From: AP-15 sp963790875 | GTDB lineage: Bacteria > Pseudomonadota > Alphaproteobacteria > ATCC43930 > CGMCC-115725 | NCBI GenBank assembly: GCA_963790875.1 | Contig: CAWBQT010000008.1 | Location: 496,001-560,000 of the forward strand | Direction of reading: 5' to 3' | DNA: 64,000 nucleotides | Part shown: piece after piece, positions 37,058 to 46,619 of the stretch | Layout of the letters: the number at the start of each line of letters is the position of its first letter | Numbering within the stretch: position 1 is the first letter of the stretch | Notes under the pieces: generated by a model | What the model saw: the letters and a program-made list of their open reading frames with translations, nothing else | What the model was told of the DNA's origin: nothing | Database searches by the model: none | Position numbers and translations under genes: made by a program

Positions 37058-37217
37058 CGCTTTCTCCCCGCGCTCAGTTGTCTCGATGCGCCGAACTTAG
37101 CCGGGTTTCAACAGGCTCGGCTAGGCTGGATCGCCGCCTTGCCCGCCTTGACGATTCGGGTTAAGACGCAAGCCCTCCCCCGAGGCCGGCGCGGCCGCGC
37201 ACAGACGAGGCATCCCC

Positions 37218-38177
37218 ATGGCACGCAACAAGATCGCTCTCGTCGGCGCCGGCCAAGTCGGCGGCACGATCGCGCTATTGGCCGGCCTTAAGGAGTTGGG
37301 CGACATCGTGCTGTTCGACATCATCGAGGGCGTGCCGCAAGGGAAGGCGCTCGACATCGTGCAGGGATCGACGATCGAAGGTTACGACGCGGTCCTCAAG
37401 GGATCGAACGATTATGCCGACATCGAGGGCGCCGACGTCGTCATCGTCACCGCCGGCATCGCCCGCCGGCCCGGAATGAGCCGCGACGACCTGATCGGCA
37501 CCAATGCCAAGGTCATCGCGACGGTCGGCGCGGCGATCAAGAAGCACTGCCCGAACGCCTTCGTCATCACGATCACCAACCCGCTCGACGTCATGGTCTG
37601 GGTCATGCGCGAGGCCTGCGGCCTGCCGACCGCGCGGGTCGTCGGCATGGCCGGCGTGCTCGACAGCGCCCGTTTTCGCTATTTCCTCGCCGAGGAACTC
37701 GGGGTGTCGGTCGAGGATGTCAGCGCCTTCGTCCTCGGCGGGCATGGCGACATGATGGTACCGCTCGTCCGCTATTCGACGGTTGCCGGCATCCCGCTCC
37801 CCGATCTCGTAAGGATGGGCTGGACGACCAAGGAGCGGCTCGACAGGATCGTGCAACGCACCCGTGACGGCGGCGCCGAGATCGTCGGCCTGTTGAAAAC
37901 CGGCTCGGCATTCTATGCGCCTGCGAGTTCGGCGATCGCGATGGCCGAAGCCTATCTGCGCGACAAGAAGCGCGTACTGCCTTGCGCCGCCTGGCTTGAA
38001 GGCCAGTACGGCGTGCACGGGCTCTATGTCGGCGTGCCGGTCGTCATCGGTGCCGGCGGCGTCGAGCGCATCGTCGAGATTTCGCTCGACCCCGCGGAGC
38101 GCGCCGCGTTCGATAAATCGGCGGCCGGCGTTCGCGAACTGGTCGATACCGTCAGATCGATGAACATCCTCGGCTGA
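37218..38177 (+). CDS. mdh: Malate dehydrogenase
   Basis: A 319-residue NAD-dependent LDH-like malate dehydrogenase that converts malate to oxaloacetate in the TCA cycle. The Rossmann start is KIALVGAGQVGGTIALLAGLKELGDIVLFDI, where the final Asp selects NAD. ITAGIARRPGMSRDDLI provides the active-site Arg loop, ITNPLDVMVW and GMAGVLDSARFRYFLAEEL the next conserved arginines, and LGGHGDMMVPLVRYSTV the catalytic His. The length is standard. It starts the block mdh-sucC-sucD, with only four bases before sucC, as in many alphaproteobacteria. Confidence 0.97.
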   Translation: MARNKIALVGAGQVGGTIALLAGLKELGDIVLFDIIEGVPQGKALDIVQGSTIEGYDAVLKGSNDYADIEGADVVIVTAGIARRPGMSRDDLIGTNAKVIATVGAAIKKHCPNAFVITITNPLDVMVWVMREACGLPTARVVGMAGVLDSARFRYFLAEELGVSVEDVSAFVLGGHGDMMVPLVRYSTVAGIPLPDLVRMGWTTKERLDRIVQRTRDGGAEIVGLLKTGSAFYAPASSAIAMAEAYLRDKKRVLPCAAWLEGQYGVHGLYVGVPVVIGAGGVERIVEISLDPAERAAFDKSAAGVRELVDTVRSMNILG

Positions 38178-38181
38178 TCCG

Positions 38182-39351
38182 ATGAACATTCACGAATACC
38201 AGGCGAAGGAGCTCCTCGGCAAATTCGGCGTCGCCGTGCCGAAGGGCGGCGTCGCCTACAGCGCGGCCGAGGCGGTCGAGGTGGCGCAGCGGCTCGGCGG
38301 GCCGGTCTGGGTCGTCAAGGCGCAGATCCATGCCGGCGGCCGAGGCAAGGCCGGCGGGGTCAGGCTCGTCCGCAGCGAGGACGAGGTCGCCGCGGCGGCG
38401 CGGGCATTGCTCGGCCACAACCTCGTCACCCAGCAAACCGGGCCGGCCGGGCGCGAGGTCAAGCGGGTCTATGTCGAAGAGGGCTGCGACATCGCGCGCG
38501 AGCTCTATCTCGGTGTGCTGGTCGACCGCGAGACCGGGCGGATCACGCTGATCGGCTCGACCGAGGGCGGCGTCGAAATCGAGGAGGTGGCGCAGCATAC
38601 GCCGGAAAAAATCCTGCGGGTGGCGGTCGACCCGGCGAGCGGGATCGAGCCGTTCCATGCCCGCGACATCGCTTTCGGGCTCGGCCTCAAGGGCGCCTCG
38701 CTCGCGATCGCGGTCAAGTTCGTGACCGCACTCTACCGCGCCTTCACCGAACTCGACGCCTCGGTCGTCGAGATCAATCCGCTGGTCGTGACCGCGGCGG
38801 GCGATCTCGTCGCCCTCGACGCCAAGATGAGCTTCGACGACAACGCGCTGTTCCGCCATCCCGAGCTCGAGGCGCTGCGAGACACCGACGAGGAGGAGCC
38901 GGCCGAGGTCGAAGCCTCCAAAAACGCGCTCAACTACATCAAGCTCGACGGCAATATCGGCTGCATGGTCAACGGCGCCGGGCTCGCGATGGCGACGATG
39001 GACATCATCAAGTTGCACGGCGCGAGCCCGGCGAATTTCCTCGATGTCGGCGGTGGCGCGACGCGCGAGCGGGTGGCGCGCGCGTTCAAGCTGATCTTGA
39101 GCGATCCGAACGTCGAAGGGATCCTCGTCAACATCTTCGGCGGCATCATGCGCTGCGACGTGATTGCCGAGGGCGTCGTCGGCGCGGCCCGCGAAGTCAA
39201 TCTCTACGTGCCGCTCGTCGTCCGGCTCGCCGGCACCAATGTCGAGCTCGGCAAAAAGATCCTGCAGCAATCGGGGCTGCCGATCCTCGCCGCCGAGGAT
39301 CTCGGCGATGCGGCGCAGAAGATCGTCGCCGCGGTCGCGGAGAACGCCTGA
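38182..39351 (+). CDS. sucC: Succinyl-CoA synthetase beta subunit (ADP-forming)
   Basis: A 389-residue subunit beginning MNIHEYQAKELLGKFGVAVP, the standard start of the ATP-grasp domain. VKAQIHAGGRGKAGGVRLV binds the nucleotide phosphate. VVEINPLVVTAAGDLVALDAKM supplies the Mg ligands. The C-terminal CoA-ligase half has GCMVNGAGLAMATMDIIKLHG, PANFLDVGGGA and NIFGGIMRCDVIAEG. With SucD it makes succinate and ATP (or GTP) from succinyl-CoA. Its stop overlaps the sucD start (TGATG), so subunits are made in equal amounts. Confidence 0.97.
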   Translation: MNIHEYQAKELLGKFGVAVPKGGVAYSAAEAVEVAQRLGGPVWVVKAQIHAGGRGKAGGVRLVRSEDEVAAAARALLGHNLVTQQTGPAGREVKRVYVEEGCDIARELYLGVLVDRETGRITLIGSTEGGVEIEEVAQHTPEKILRVAVDPASGIEPFHARDIAFGLGLKGASLAIAVKFVTALYRAFTELDASVVEINPLVVTAAGDLVALDAKMSFDDNALFRHPELEALRDTDEEEPAEVEASKNALNYIKLDGNIGCMVNGAGLAMATMDIIKLHGASPANFLDVGGGATRERVARAFKLILSDPNVEGILVNIFGGIMRCDVIAEGVVGAAREVNLYVPLVVRLAGTNVELGKKILQQSGLPILAAEDLGDAAQKIVAAVAENA

Positions 39352-40226
39352 TGGCGATCCTCGTCGACGCCGCGACCCGGGTGCTCTGCCAAGGCATCAC
39401 CGGCGCCCAGGGCACGTTCCACTCCGAGCAGGCGATCGCCTACGGCACGAGGATGGTTGGCGGCGTGACGCCGGGGAAAGGCGGGACTCGCCATCTCGAC
39501 CTGCCGGTCTTCGATACCGTGCGCGAGGCGCGCGAGGCGACGCAATGCGACGCGTCGGTCATCTATGTGCCGCCGCCCTTTGCCGCCGACGCGATCCTCG
39601 AAGCCGCGGCCGCCGAGATTCCGCTGATCATCTGCATCACCGAGGGCATCCCGGTGCTCGACATGGTGCGCGTCAAGCGCAGCCTCGCGGGTGGGAAGAG
39701 CCGACTGATCGGCCCGAACTGCCCGGGGGTCATCACCCCCGACGAATGCAAGATCGGCATCATGCCCGGACACATCCATCGCCGCGGCCGGATCGGCATC
39801 GTCTCGCGTTCCGGCACCCTGACCTATGAGGCGGTAGCCCAGACGACCGCGGCCGGGCTCGGACAGTCGAGCTGCGTCGGCATCGGCGGCGACCCGGTCA
39901 ACGGCACGGATTTCGTCGAGATCCTCGGAATGTTTCTCGCCGACGACGAGACCGAGGCGATCGTCATGATCGGCGAGATCGGCGGCACCGCCGAAGAAGA
40001 CGGGGCCGACTTCCTGCGCGCCGAGCGGAAGAAGAAGCCGGTCGTCGGCTTCATCGCCGGCGCCAGCGCGCCGCCGGGCCGGCGGATGGGTCATGCCGGC
40101 GCCATCATTGCCGGCGGCAAGGGTGGGGCCGAAGAGAAGATCGAGGCGCTCGCGCGCGCCGGCGCCGTGATCGCCCGCTCGCCGGCGGCGATCGGCACGA
40201 CGATGCTCGATGTGTTGAAGGGCTGA
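39351..40226 (+). CDS. sucD: Succinyl-CoA synthetase alpha subunit
   Basis: A 291-residue subunit starting MAILVDAATRVLCQGITGAQG, the CoA-binding Rossmann motif. GTRMVGGVTPGKGG, FAADAILEAAAAEIPLIICITEGIP and RLIGPNCPGVITPDECKIGIMPG follow. The phosphorylated His lies in RRMGHAGAIIAGG near residue 245. It overlaps sucC by one base. About 810 bp of non-coding sequence rich in repeats follows before sucA, so the 2-oxoglutarate dehydrogenase genes may have their own promoter. Confidence 0.97.
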   Translation: MAILVDAATRVLCQGITGAQGTFHSEQAIAYGTRMVGGVTPGKGGTRHLDLPVFDTVREAREATQCDASVIYVPPPFAADAILEAAAAEIPLIICITEGIPVLDMVRVKRSLAGGKSRLIGPNCPGVITPDECKIGIMPGHIHRRGRIGIVSRSGTLTYEAVAQTTAAGLGQSSCVGIGGDPVNGTDFVEILGMFLADDETEAIVMIGEIGGTAEEDGADFLRAERKKKPVVGFIAGASAPPGRRMGHAGAIIAGGKGGAEEKIEALARAGAVIARSPAAIGTTMLDVLKG

Positions 40227-41036
40227 TCCCGGAAACCCACCCAAGAAGCGAAATCTCTTCAGCGCCGTCGCCGATACAACCCGAAGCCCCCTTGCCCGGC
40301 CCATCCCTCACCTTCGCGGGGACCGGGCTTGTCCGCGCGGCGCGCGCCCCGAGGACAAGCCTTGTGCCGGGCACCCCGTCTTCGACACTCGATCGATCCT
40401 CTGATTGATCGGCCTGGGTGGCTGGGGCAAGCCCGGCCACCGGGATCGACCAACGGGGCTTGGCGTTGCCAAGCTCGTCGGTTGAAGGCTGTTGCCAATC
40501 CGGCAGCAATGTGATACGAATTGCTATGATCTCACGAATAGGCCCTGCCGGCGGGGCCGGGTTTTGGGGCCGCGACACGCGGGCGCTCCGGCGGCCCCGA
40601 AATCCCTCAGAGCTGGGCCAGAAATTCCCTCAGACCGGCGCCGAAATTCCCTCAGCAATCCCTCAGGAAATCGCCTTCAGCATGCGCAACCTTGGCATTT
40701 TTCACATTTTTATCAATAAGTCATATGAAGACGGCGCGGGTATGGGACGGCGAAGATGGACGAAATTCGCTCAGCTCGGCGAGGATCCCGGGCCGGCCCC
40801 GCGGCCAGACCGCGGCGGCGCCGATCGCGGCCGTGACGGCCCGCACCTAAGGCAGCATCGCGGCGCTGTTGCGCGAGACGCCACCTGGGGGATGGGCTTT
40901 GGCAGCGAGGTCGCGATTGCGCGCCGCGCGTGTTGCAAGCGGTGCGGCGGATCACGACCTAATGACCCGTATGGCCGGGCTCGTCCCGGCCATCTCCGCT
41001 TTCCCCGGCGAAGCGCGTCCATCGGGCGACACTGCT
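40227..41036. other. Long sucD-sucA intergenic region
   Basis: About 810 bp with no supported gene. The first part (40300-40450) holds GC-rich imperfect palindromes such as CCGGGCTTGTCC...GGACAAGCC. A cluster of AAATTCCCTCAG repeats follows (40598-40667). Next comes an AT-rich stretch (CATTTTTCACATTTTTATC near 40700) that is the best candidate for the sucA promoter. At 40971-40993 lies ATGGCCGGGCTCGTCCCGGC, part of a common alphaproteobacterial palindromic repeat. No RNA gene was recognised. Confidence 0.5.
40598..40667. repeat. Four short direct repeats (consensus AAATTCCCTCAG)
   Basis: Within 70 bp the sequence carries CGAAATCCCTCAG, GAAATTCCCTCAG, CGAAATTCCCTCAG and CAATCCCTCAGG at about 40598, 40621, 40642 and 40656. 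The first three are spaced 21-23 bp apart, near two helical turns, the last 14 bp. They lie 380-440 bp upstream of sucA and directly before an AT-rich, promoter-like stretch. Confidence 0.7.
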
Positions 41037-43869
41037 ATGGCTGACATCGACGGTACGACATTCCTCACCGGCGCAAGCGCCGCTTTCATCGCCGCACTCT
41101 ATGCCCGTTTTCTCGAAGCTCCCGAAAGCGTCGATGCGAGCTGGCGCCGGTTTTTCTTCGAACTCGAAGACGACGTCTCGGGTTTGCTCGCCGAGCTCAA
41201 GGGACCCTCCTGGGCCGAACCGCAGCCCGTCGGCCCGATCGACGGGTCGACGGCGCCGCCGCCCATCGACGCCGACGAGCTGCGCCGGGCGACGACCGAA
41301 CTCGATCCGCGCCCTGCAACTCGTCCGCGCCTATCGCGTGCGCGGCCATCTCGAAGCCGAGCTCGACCCGTTGGGTCTCGACAAGCGCATGCCGCAGCCC
41401 GAGCTCGACTACAAGAGCTACGGCTTTGCCGAGGGCGACCTCGACCGCCAATTCTACATCAGCAACCTGTTCGGCCGCGAGCGCGCCAGCCTCCGCGAGA
41501 TCATCGCACTCCTGCGTGCGACCTATTGCGGCCGGATCGGCGTCGAGTACATGCACATTCAGGTGCCGGCCGAGCGCGCCTGGATCCAGGAGAAATTTGA
41601 GCAAAGGGAGCGGCGCCCGACGCTGGCGGCGGCCGAGAAGAAGGCGATCCTGGCGACGTTGATCCGCGCCGAAACCTTTGAGCGGTTTCTTGACCGCCGT
41701 TATACCGGCACCAAGCGGTTCGGCATCGAGGGCGCCGAGTCGCTGATGCCGGCCCTCGATGCGATCCTCTTGCGCGGCGCCGAACTCGGAGTCCGCGAGT
41801 TCGTGATCGGCATGCCGCATCGCGGCCGGCTCAACGTGCTGGCCAATTTCGTCGGCAAGCCGTTCGCCGCGATTTTTTCTGAATTCCAGGGCAATTCGAC
41901 GAATCCCGAGCACGTCCACGGCTCCGGCGACGTCAAATACCATCTCGGCACCTCAGGCGACCGCGAGGTCGCTGGCGAGCGGGTGCATCTGTCGCTTGCC
42001 GCCAACCCGTCGCATCTCGAAGCGGTCGATCCGGTCGTCCTCGGCAAAGTCCGCGCCAAGCAACAGCAGCAAGGCGACGGGGCGCGGTCCAGGATCGCCG
42101 GCATTCTGATGCATGGCGACGCCGCTTTTGCCGGACAAGGCCTCGTCGCCGAGTCGCTCGAATTGTCGGAACTCGCCGGCTTTGCGACCGGCGGCACGAT
42201 CCATGTCATCGTCAACAACCAGATCGGCTTCACGACGAGCCCCAAGGCCGCGCGGTCGAGCCCTTACCCGTCTGATGTCGCCAAGGGCGTCCAGGCGCCG
42301 ATCCTGCATGTCAACGGCGACGATCCGGAGGCCGTCGTCGAGGTCGCCCGCATCGCGGTCGAATACCGCCAAGAATTCGCCAAGGATGTCGTCGTCGACC
42401 TGTTCTGTTACCGGCGGCACGGCCACAACGAGAGCGACGAGCCGGCTTTCACCCAGCCTCTGATGTATCGCGCGATCGCTCGGCATGCGACGACCCGCCA
42501 GCTCTACGCAAAGCGCCTCGTCGACGAGCGCGTGGCGAGCGACCGCGATGTCGAGGCGATGGCGGCGAGCTGCATCGCCGAGCTCGAAGCCCAGTTCGAG
42601 GCGTCGAAGAGCTATCGGCCGAACAAGGCGGACTGGCTCGAAGGCGCCTGGGCCGGGCTCGAGCCGGCGCCGGAGGGCGACTGCCCGAGCGACACCGGCG
42701 TCGACGTCGGCCGGTTGCGCGAGCTGGGACGCGGCCTCGCCGCGGTACCGGAGGGCTTCCGCCTCAACCCCAAGATCGCTCGGCAGCTCGAAGCCAAACG
42801 CGCCGCAATCGAGAGCGGCGAAGGGATCGACTGGGCAACCGCCGAGGCGCTCGCCTTCGCCTCGCTCTGTGCCGAGGGGACGCATGTGCGGATGTCCGGA
42901 CAGGACAGCGGGCGCGGCACCTTCTCGCACCGGCATGCCGTGCTGGTCGATCAGGAGAGCGAGGCGCGCTGGGTCCCAATCGACCATGTCAGTCCGGGCC
43001 AGGCGCCATTTGAGATCATCGACAGCCCGCTTTCCGAGGCTGGCGTCGTCGGCTTCGAATATGGCTACAGCCTTGCCGACCCTGCCACCCTGGTGCTGTG
43101 GGAAGCACAGTTCGGCGATTTCGCCAACGGCGCCCAGGTGATCATCGACCAGTTTCTCGCCGCCGGCGAAGCGAAGTGGCTGCGCATGAGCGGGCTCGTG
43201 CTGCTGCTGCCGCACGGCTATGAGGGTCAGGGGCCGGAGCATTCGTCGGCGCGCCTCGAACGCTATCTGCAGCTCTGCGCCGAGGACAACATCCAGCTAT
43301 GCAACCTGACGACGGCGGCGAATTATTTTCATGCGCTGCGCCGCCAGATCCATCGCAACTTCAGGAAGCCGCTCGTCGTCTTCACCCCGAAATCGCTGCT
43401 GCGCGCCAGGGAGGTGACGTCGCGGCTCGACGAGATGGGACCCGGTGGCGAGTTCCGCCGGGTGATCGGCGAGGCGGGACCGATCGCGGCCGATGATCGG
43501 GTACGCCGCGTCGTCCTGTGCTCGGGCAAGGTCTATTTCGACCTGTTGAAGGCACGAGCCGAGGCCGACGACAATCGGGTGGCGCTGGTCCGCATCGAGC
43601 AGCTTTATCCGTTTCCGGCCGATGCGCTAGGCCCGGCGCTGGCGCGCTGGCGCAAGGCCGAGATCGTCTGGTGCCAGGAGGAGCCACAGAATATGGGCGC
43701 CTGGAATTTCATCGACCGGCGGCTCGAAGCGCTGCTGCGGCCGCTAGACATAGCGGCGAAGCGGCCGCGCTTCATCGGGCGCGCCGAGGCTGCTTCGCCG
43801 GCCGTCGGGCTGTTCAAGCGTCATCTCGAGGAACAGGCCCGGCTCGTCGCCGAGGCGCTTGCCACCTGA
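41037..43869 (+). CDS. sucA: 2-oxoglutarate dehydrogenase E1 component (one frameshift)
   Basis: Thiamine-diphosphate enzyme that decarboxylates 2-oxoglutarate. The N-terminus from ATG 41037 (MADIDGTTFLTGASAAFIAA) is in one frame and the rest, from IRALQLVRAYRVRGHLEAEL, in another. Removing one A from GACCGAACTCG near 41303 restores a 943-residue protein of normal length. Downstream motifs are complete: FVIGMPHRGRLNVLANF, YHLGTSGDRE, NPSHLEAVDPVVLGK, MHGDAAFAGQG and IVNNQIGFTTSP for ThDP and Mg. GHNESDEPAFTQP supplies a catalytic His. The C-terminal FTPKSLLRA and QEEPQNMGAW are also standard. sucB follows after a seven-base gap. Given its essential role I treat the frameshift as a sequence error. 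Confidence 0.93.
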
Positions 43870-43876
43870 TTCTGCG

Positions 43877-45124
43877 ATGGCGACGGAGATAAGAGTCCCG
43901 GACCTTGGCGAGTCGGTCGCCGAGGCGACTGTCGCGAAATGGCTGAAACGGCAGGGCGACGCGGTTGCCGTCGACGAGCCTCTGGTCGAGCTCGAAACCG
44001 ACAAGGTGACCCTCGAAGTGCCGGCGCCGGCCGCCGGCACATTGATCGAGATCCTCGCCGCGGAGGGCGCCAATCTCCCGGTCGGCGCCGTGCTGTGCCG
44101 GATCGCCGACGGTGCCGCCGCCCCTCGCCCCAGCCCTCTCCCCGCAGGCGGGGAGAGGGAGCAGCACCCGGATGCGCGGAACAAGTCCGCACCGGCGGGG
44201 GAAGCGCTGTCCGCGCTCGACCGGGCCGGGCCGGCGGCGCGCAAGCTCGCCGCCGAGAGCGGGCTCGATATGGCGACGATCGCCGCGACCGGCCCCGGCG
44301 GCCGGATCAGCAAGGCGGATGTGCTGACGGCGCTGGCCCGGCCGGCAGCGGTTGCCACACCGGTCCCGATGCCGGCGCCGAGCCTGCCCATCCGCCCAGA
44401 TCAACCACGCACGCCGAAGGCCGACGAGCGCGAGGTGCGGGTGCGTATGACGCGACTGCGGCGTCGCATCGCCGAACGCTTGAAGGCGGCGCAGAACAGC
44501 GCGGCGATGCTGACGACCTTCAACGAGATCGACATGAGCGCTGCAATCGCCATGCGCGAGCGCTGGCGCGACGCCTTCGAAAAAAAGCACGGCGTGCGGC
44601 TCGGCTTCATGTCGATCTTCGTCAAGGCGGCGATCGTCGGACTGAAGGAGCTGCCGGGGATCAATGCCGAGATCGACGGCGACGACCTCGTCTACAAGAA
44701 CCATTACGACATCGGCGTCGCCGTCGGCACCGAGCAGGGGCTCGTCGTACCGGTCCTGCGCGACGCCGATCGCCTGAGCTTTGCCGAAATCGAACAGGCG
44801 ATCGCCGCCCTCGGCCAAAAGGCGCGCGGCGGCAAGTTGTCGATCGACGACCTGTCCGGCGGCACCTTCACGATCTCGAATGGCGGCGTCTACGGTTCGC
44901 TGCTGTCGACGCCGATCCTCAACCCGCCGCAATCGGGCATCCTCGGCATGCACAAGATCGAGCGGCGGCCGATCGCATTGGGCGACAAAATCGAGATCCG
45001 GCCGATGATGTATGTGGCACTGACCTACGACCACCGCGTCGTCGACGGCCGCGAGGCGGTGACGTTTCTGGTGCGCGTCAAGGAATGCGTCGAAGACCCG
45101 CCGCGCCTACTGTTCGATTTATAA
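43877..45124 (+). CDS. sucB: Dihydrolipoamide succinyltransferase (E2 of 2-oxoglutarate dehydrogenase)
   Basis: A 415-residue E2 core protein. ATG 43877 (MATEIRVPDLGESVAEATV) is the standard start. The lipoyl domain (1-76) carries ETDKVTLEVPAPAAG with the lipoylated Lys. The linker (~77-115) contains the unusual APRPSPLPAGGEREQ, encoded by a REP-type palindrome. The peripheral-subunit-binding domain is near 116-155 (AARKLAAESGLDMATI). The catalytic domain has RMTRLRRRIAERLKAAQN, GTEQGLVVPVLRDAD, FTISNGGVYGSLLSTPILNPPQS, and YDHRVVDGREAVTFL with the catalytic His. It lies in the sucA-sucB-lpd block; lpd follows after 96 bp holding an inverted repeat. Confidence 0.96.
   Translation: MATEIRVPDLGESVAEATVAKWLKRQGDAVAVDEPLVELETDKVTLEVPAPAAGTLIEILAAEGANLPVGAVLCRIADGAAAPRPSPLPAGGEREQHPDARNKSAPAGEALSALDRAGPAARKLAAESGLDMATIAATGPGGRISKADVLTALARPAAVATPVPMPAPSLPIRPDQPRTPKADEREVRVRMTRLRRRIAERLKAAQNSAAMLTTFNEIDMSAAIAMRERWRDAFEKKHGVRLGFMSIFVKAAIVGLKELPGINAEIDGDDLVYKNHYDIGVAVGTEQGLVVPVLRDADRLSFAEIEQAIAALGQKARGGKLSIDDLSGGTFTISNGGVYGSLLSTPILNPPQSGILGMHKIERRPIALGDKIEIRPMMYVALTYDHRVVDGREAVTFLVRVKECVEDPPRLLFDL
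44134..44159. repeat. REP-type palindrome inside the sucB reading frame
   Basis: CCCTCTCCCCGC, a two-base loop AG, then GCGGGGAGAGGG: a perfect 12-bp stem within CCCCTCGCCCCAGCCC...GGGAGCAGCACCC. The same core is seen at 16758-16836. Here it is read in frame as Pro-rich and Gly/Arg/Glu-rich linker residues and does not break sucB. Confidence 0.88.
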
Positions 45125-45126
45125 AT

Positions 45127-45212
45127 CACAACGAGACAGTGAGGCGATGAGGGGACGATGCCGGCTTGAGCGCCATTGTGTTAAGATCTCACGGTCTCAC
45201 GGTCTCATTGTG
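45127..45212 (+). promoter_or_regulatory. Inverted repeat between sucB and lpd
   Basis: CACAACGAGACAGTGAG (45127-45143) pairs with CTCACGGTCTCATTGTG (45196-45212), 15 of 17 positions matching, across a ~52-base loop. The 3' arm lies in a short tandem run (TCTCACGG TCTCACGG TCTCATTG). The structure would cover the lpd ribosome-binding region, which has no clear Shine-Dalgarno before ATG 45221. A translational or RNA-stability role is possible. Confidence 0.45.
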
Positions 45213-45220
45213 AAATAGCG

Positions 45221-46619
45221 ATGGCCGAGCGTTACGACGTCGTCGTCATCGGCGGGGGGCCCGGCGGCTATGTCGCGGCGATCCGGGCGGCACAGCTCGG
45301 CATGGCGACCGCCTGCGTCGAGAGCGGCGTGACGCTCGGCGGCACCTGCCTCAACATCGGCTGCATCCCGTCGAAGGCCCTCCTCCAATCCTCGGAGATA
45401 TTCGCCGCGGCGAGTCACGCGCTCGCCGCGCACGGGATCAGAGTTGGCGAGGTCGCGCTCGATCTCGGCGCGATGATGACGCGCAAAGACCAGGTCGTGT
45501 CAGCCCTGACGCGCGGCGTCGAATTCCTCTTTCGCAAGAACAAGATCGATTGGCTGAAAGGCAGGGGCCGGATCGCGGCGCCGGGACGCGTTGCCGTTGC
45601 CGCCCCCGACGCCTCGGTCCGCGAGGTCGAGGCCGGCGCGATCGTCATCGCTTCGGGTTCAGAAAGCACGCCTTTACCCGGTGTCGCGATCGATGAAAAA
45701 CGCATCGTCTCGTCGACCGGCGCGCTCGCTTTCGACCATGTGCCGGGCCGGCTCGTCGTCATCGGCGGCGGCTATATCGGGCTCGAGCTCGGCTCGGTCT
45801 GGCGCCGAACTCGGCGCCGAAGTCACCGTCGTCGAGCTGCTCGACCATATCGTCCCGACGATGGATCGCGAACTCGGCGCGGCATTGCAGCGCGTGCTGG
45901 CGCGCTCCGGGATCGCGTTCCGGCTCGGCGCCAGCGTGACCGGCATCGGCGAGGGGCCGAACGGGCTGGTCGTCGAACTCGCCGGGCCGGATAGCCGGAG
46001 CCTCGCCGCCGATGCGGTGTTGGTGGCGGTCGGCCGGCGTCCCTATACCGAGGGTCTTGGGCTCGAAGCCGTGGGCGTGGCGCGCGACGCGCGGGGCCGC
46101 ATCGCGGTCGATGCCGACTTTGCCACCAATCTTCCGGGCATTTATGCGATCGGCGACGCGATCCGCGGCCCGATGCTGGCACATAAGGCGATGGAGGAGG
46201 GTGCGGCACTGGCCGAGCGCCTCGCCGGCCAGAAACCCAGTATCGACTACGACGCGATCCCGGCGGTCGTCTACACTTGGCCGGAGGTCGCCTCGGTCGG
46301 CAAGACGGAGGAAGAACTGAAGGCGGCGGGGATTACCTACCGCACCGGCAAGTTCCCGTTCACCGCAACGCCGCGCGCCCGCGCCAACGGCGATACCGAC
46401 GGCTTCGTCAAGATTCTCGCCGACAGCGCCTCCGACCGGGTGCTCGGCGTGCATATCATTGGCCCCGACGCCGGCACGATGATCGCCGAGGCCGTCCTCG
46501 CCATCGAGTTCGGCGCTTCGGCCGAGGACATCGCGCGCACCTGCCACGCTCATCCGACCCTGAACGAAGCCCTGAAAGAGGCTGCCCTCGCCGTCGCCGG
46601 CCGGGCGATCCACCTCTGA
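45221..46619 (+). CDS. lpd: Dihydrolipoamide dehydrogenase, E3 (one frameshift)
   Basis: FAD disulfide oxidoreductase that re-oxidises lipoamide for the 2-oxoglutarate complex. The FAD motif VVVIGGGPGGYVAAIRAAQLG is followed by GGTCLNIGCIPSKALL with the redox Cys pair. The NAD motif VVIGGGYIGLELGSVWRR is interrupted; deleting one A from GCCGAACTCGG (45808-45809) gives WRRLGAEVTVVEL and a 465-residue protein, the normal size. The rest is intact: GIYAIGDAIRGPMLAHKAMEEG, VVYTWPEVASVGKTEEEL and the dimer-interface AHPTLNEALKEAAL with the catalytic His-Glu. It closes the sucA-sucB-lpd block. The break is probably not biological. Confidence 0.94.

Noticed and set aside
40713..40955. Possible small genes in the sucD-sucA gap
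   Set aside because: Frames are Arg/Pro/Gly-rich, overlap known-type palindromic repeats and lack start signals.
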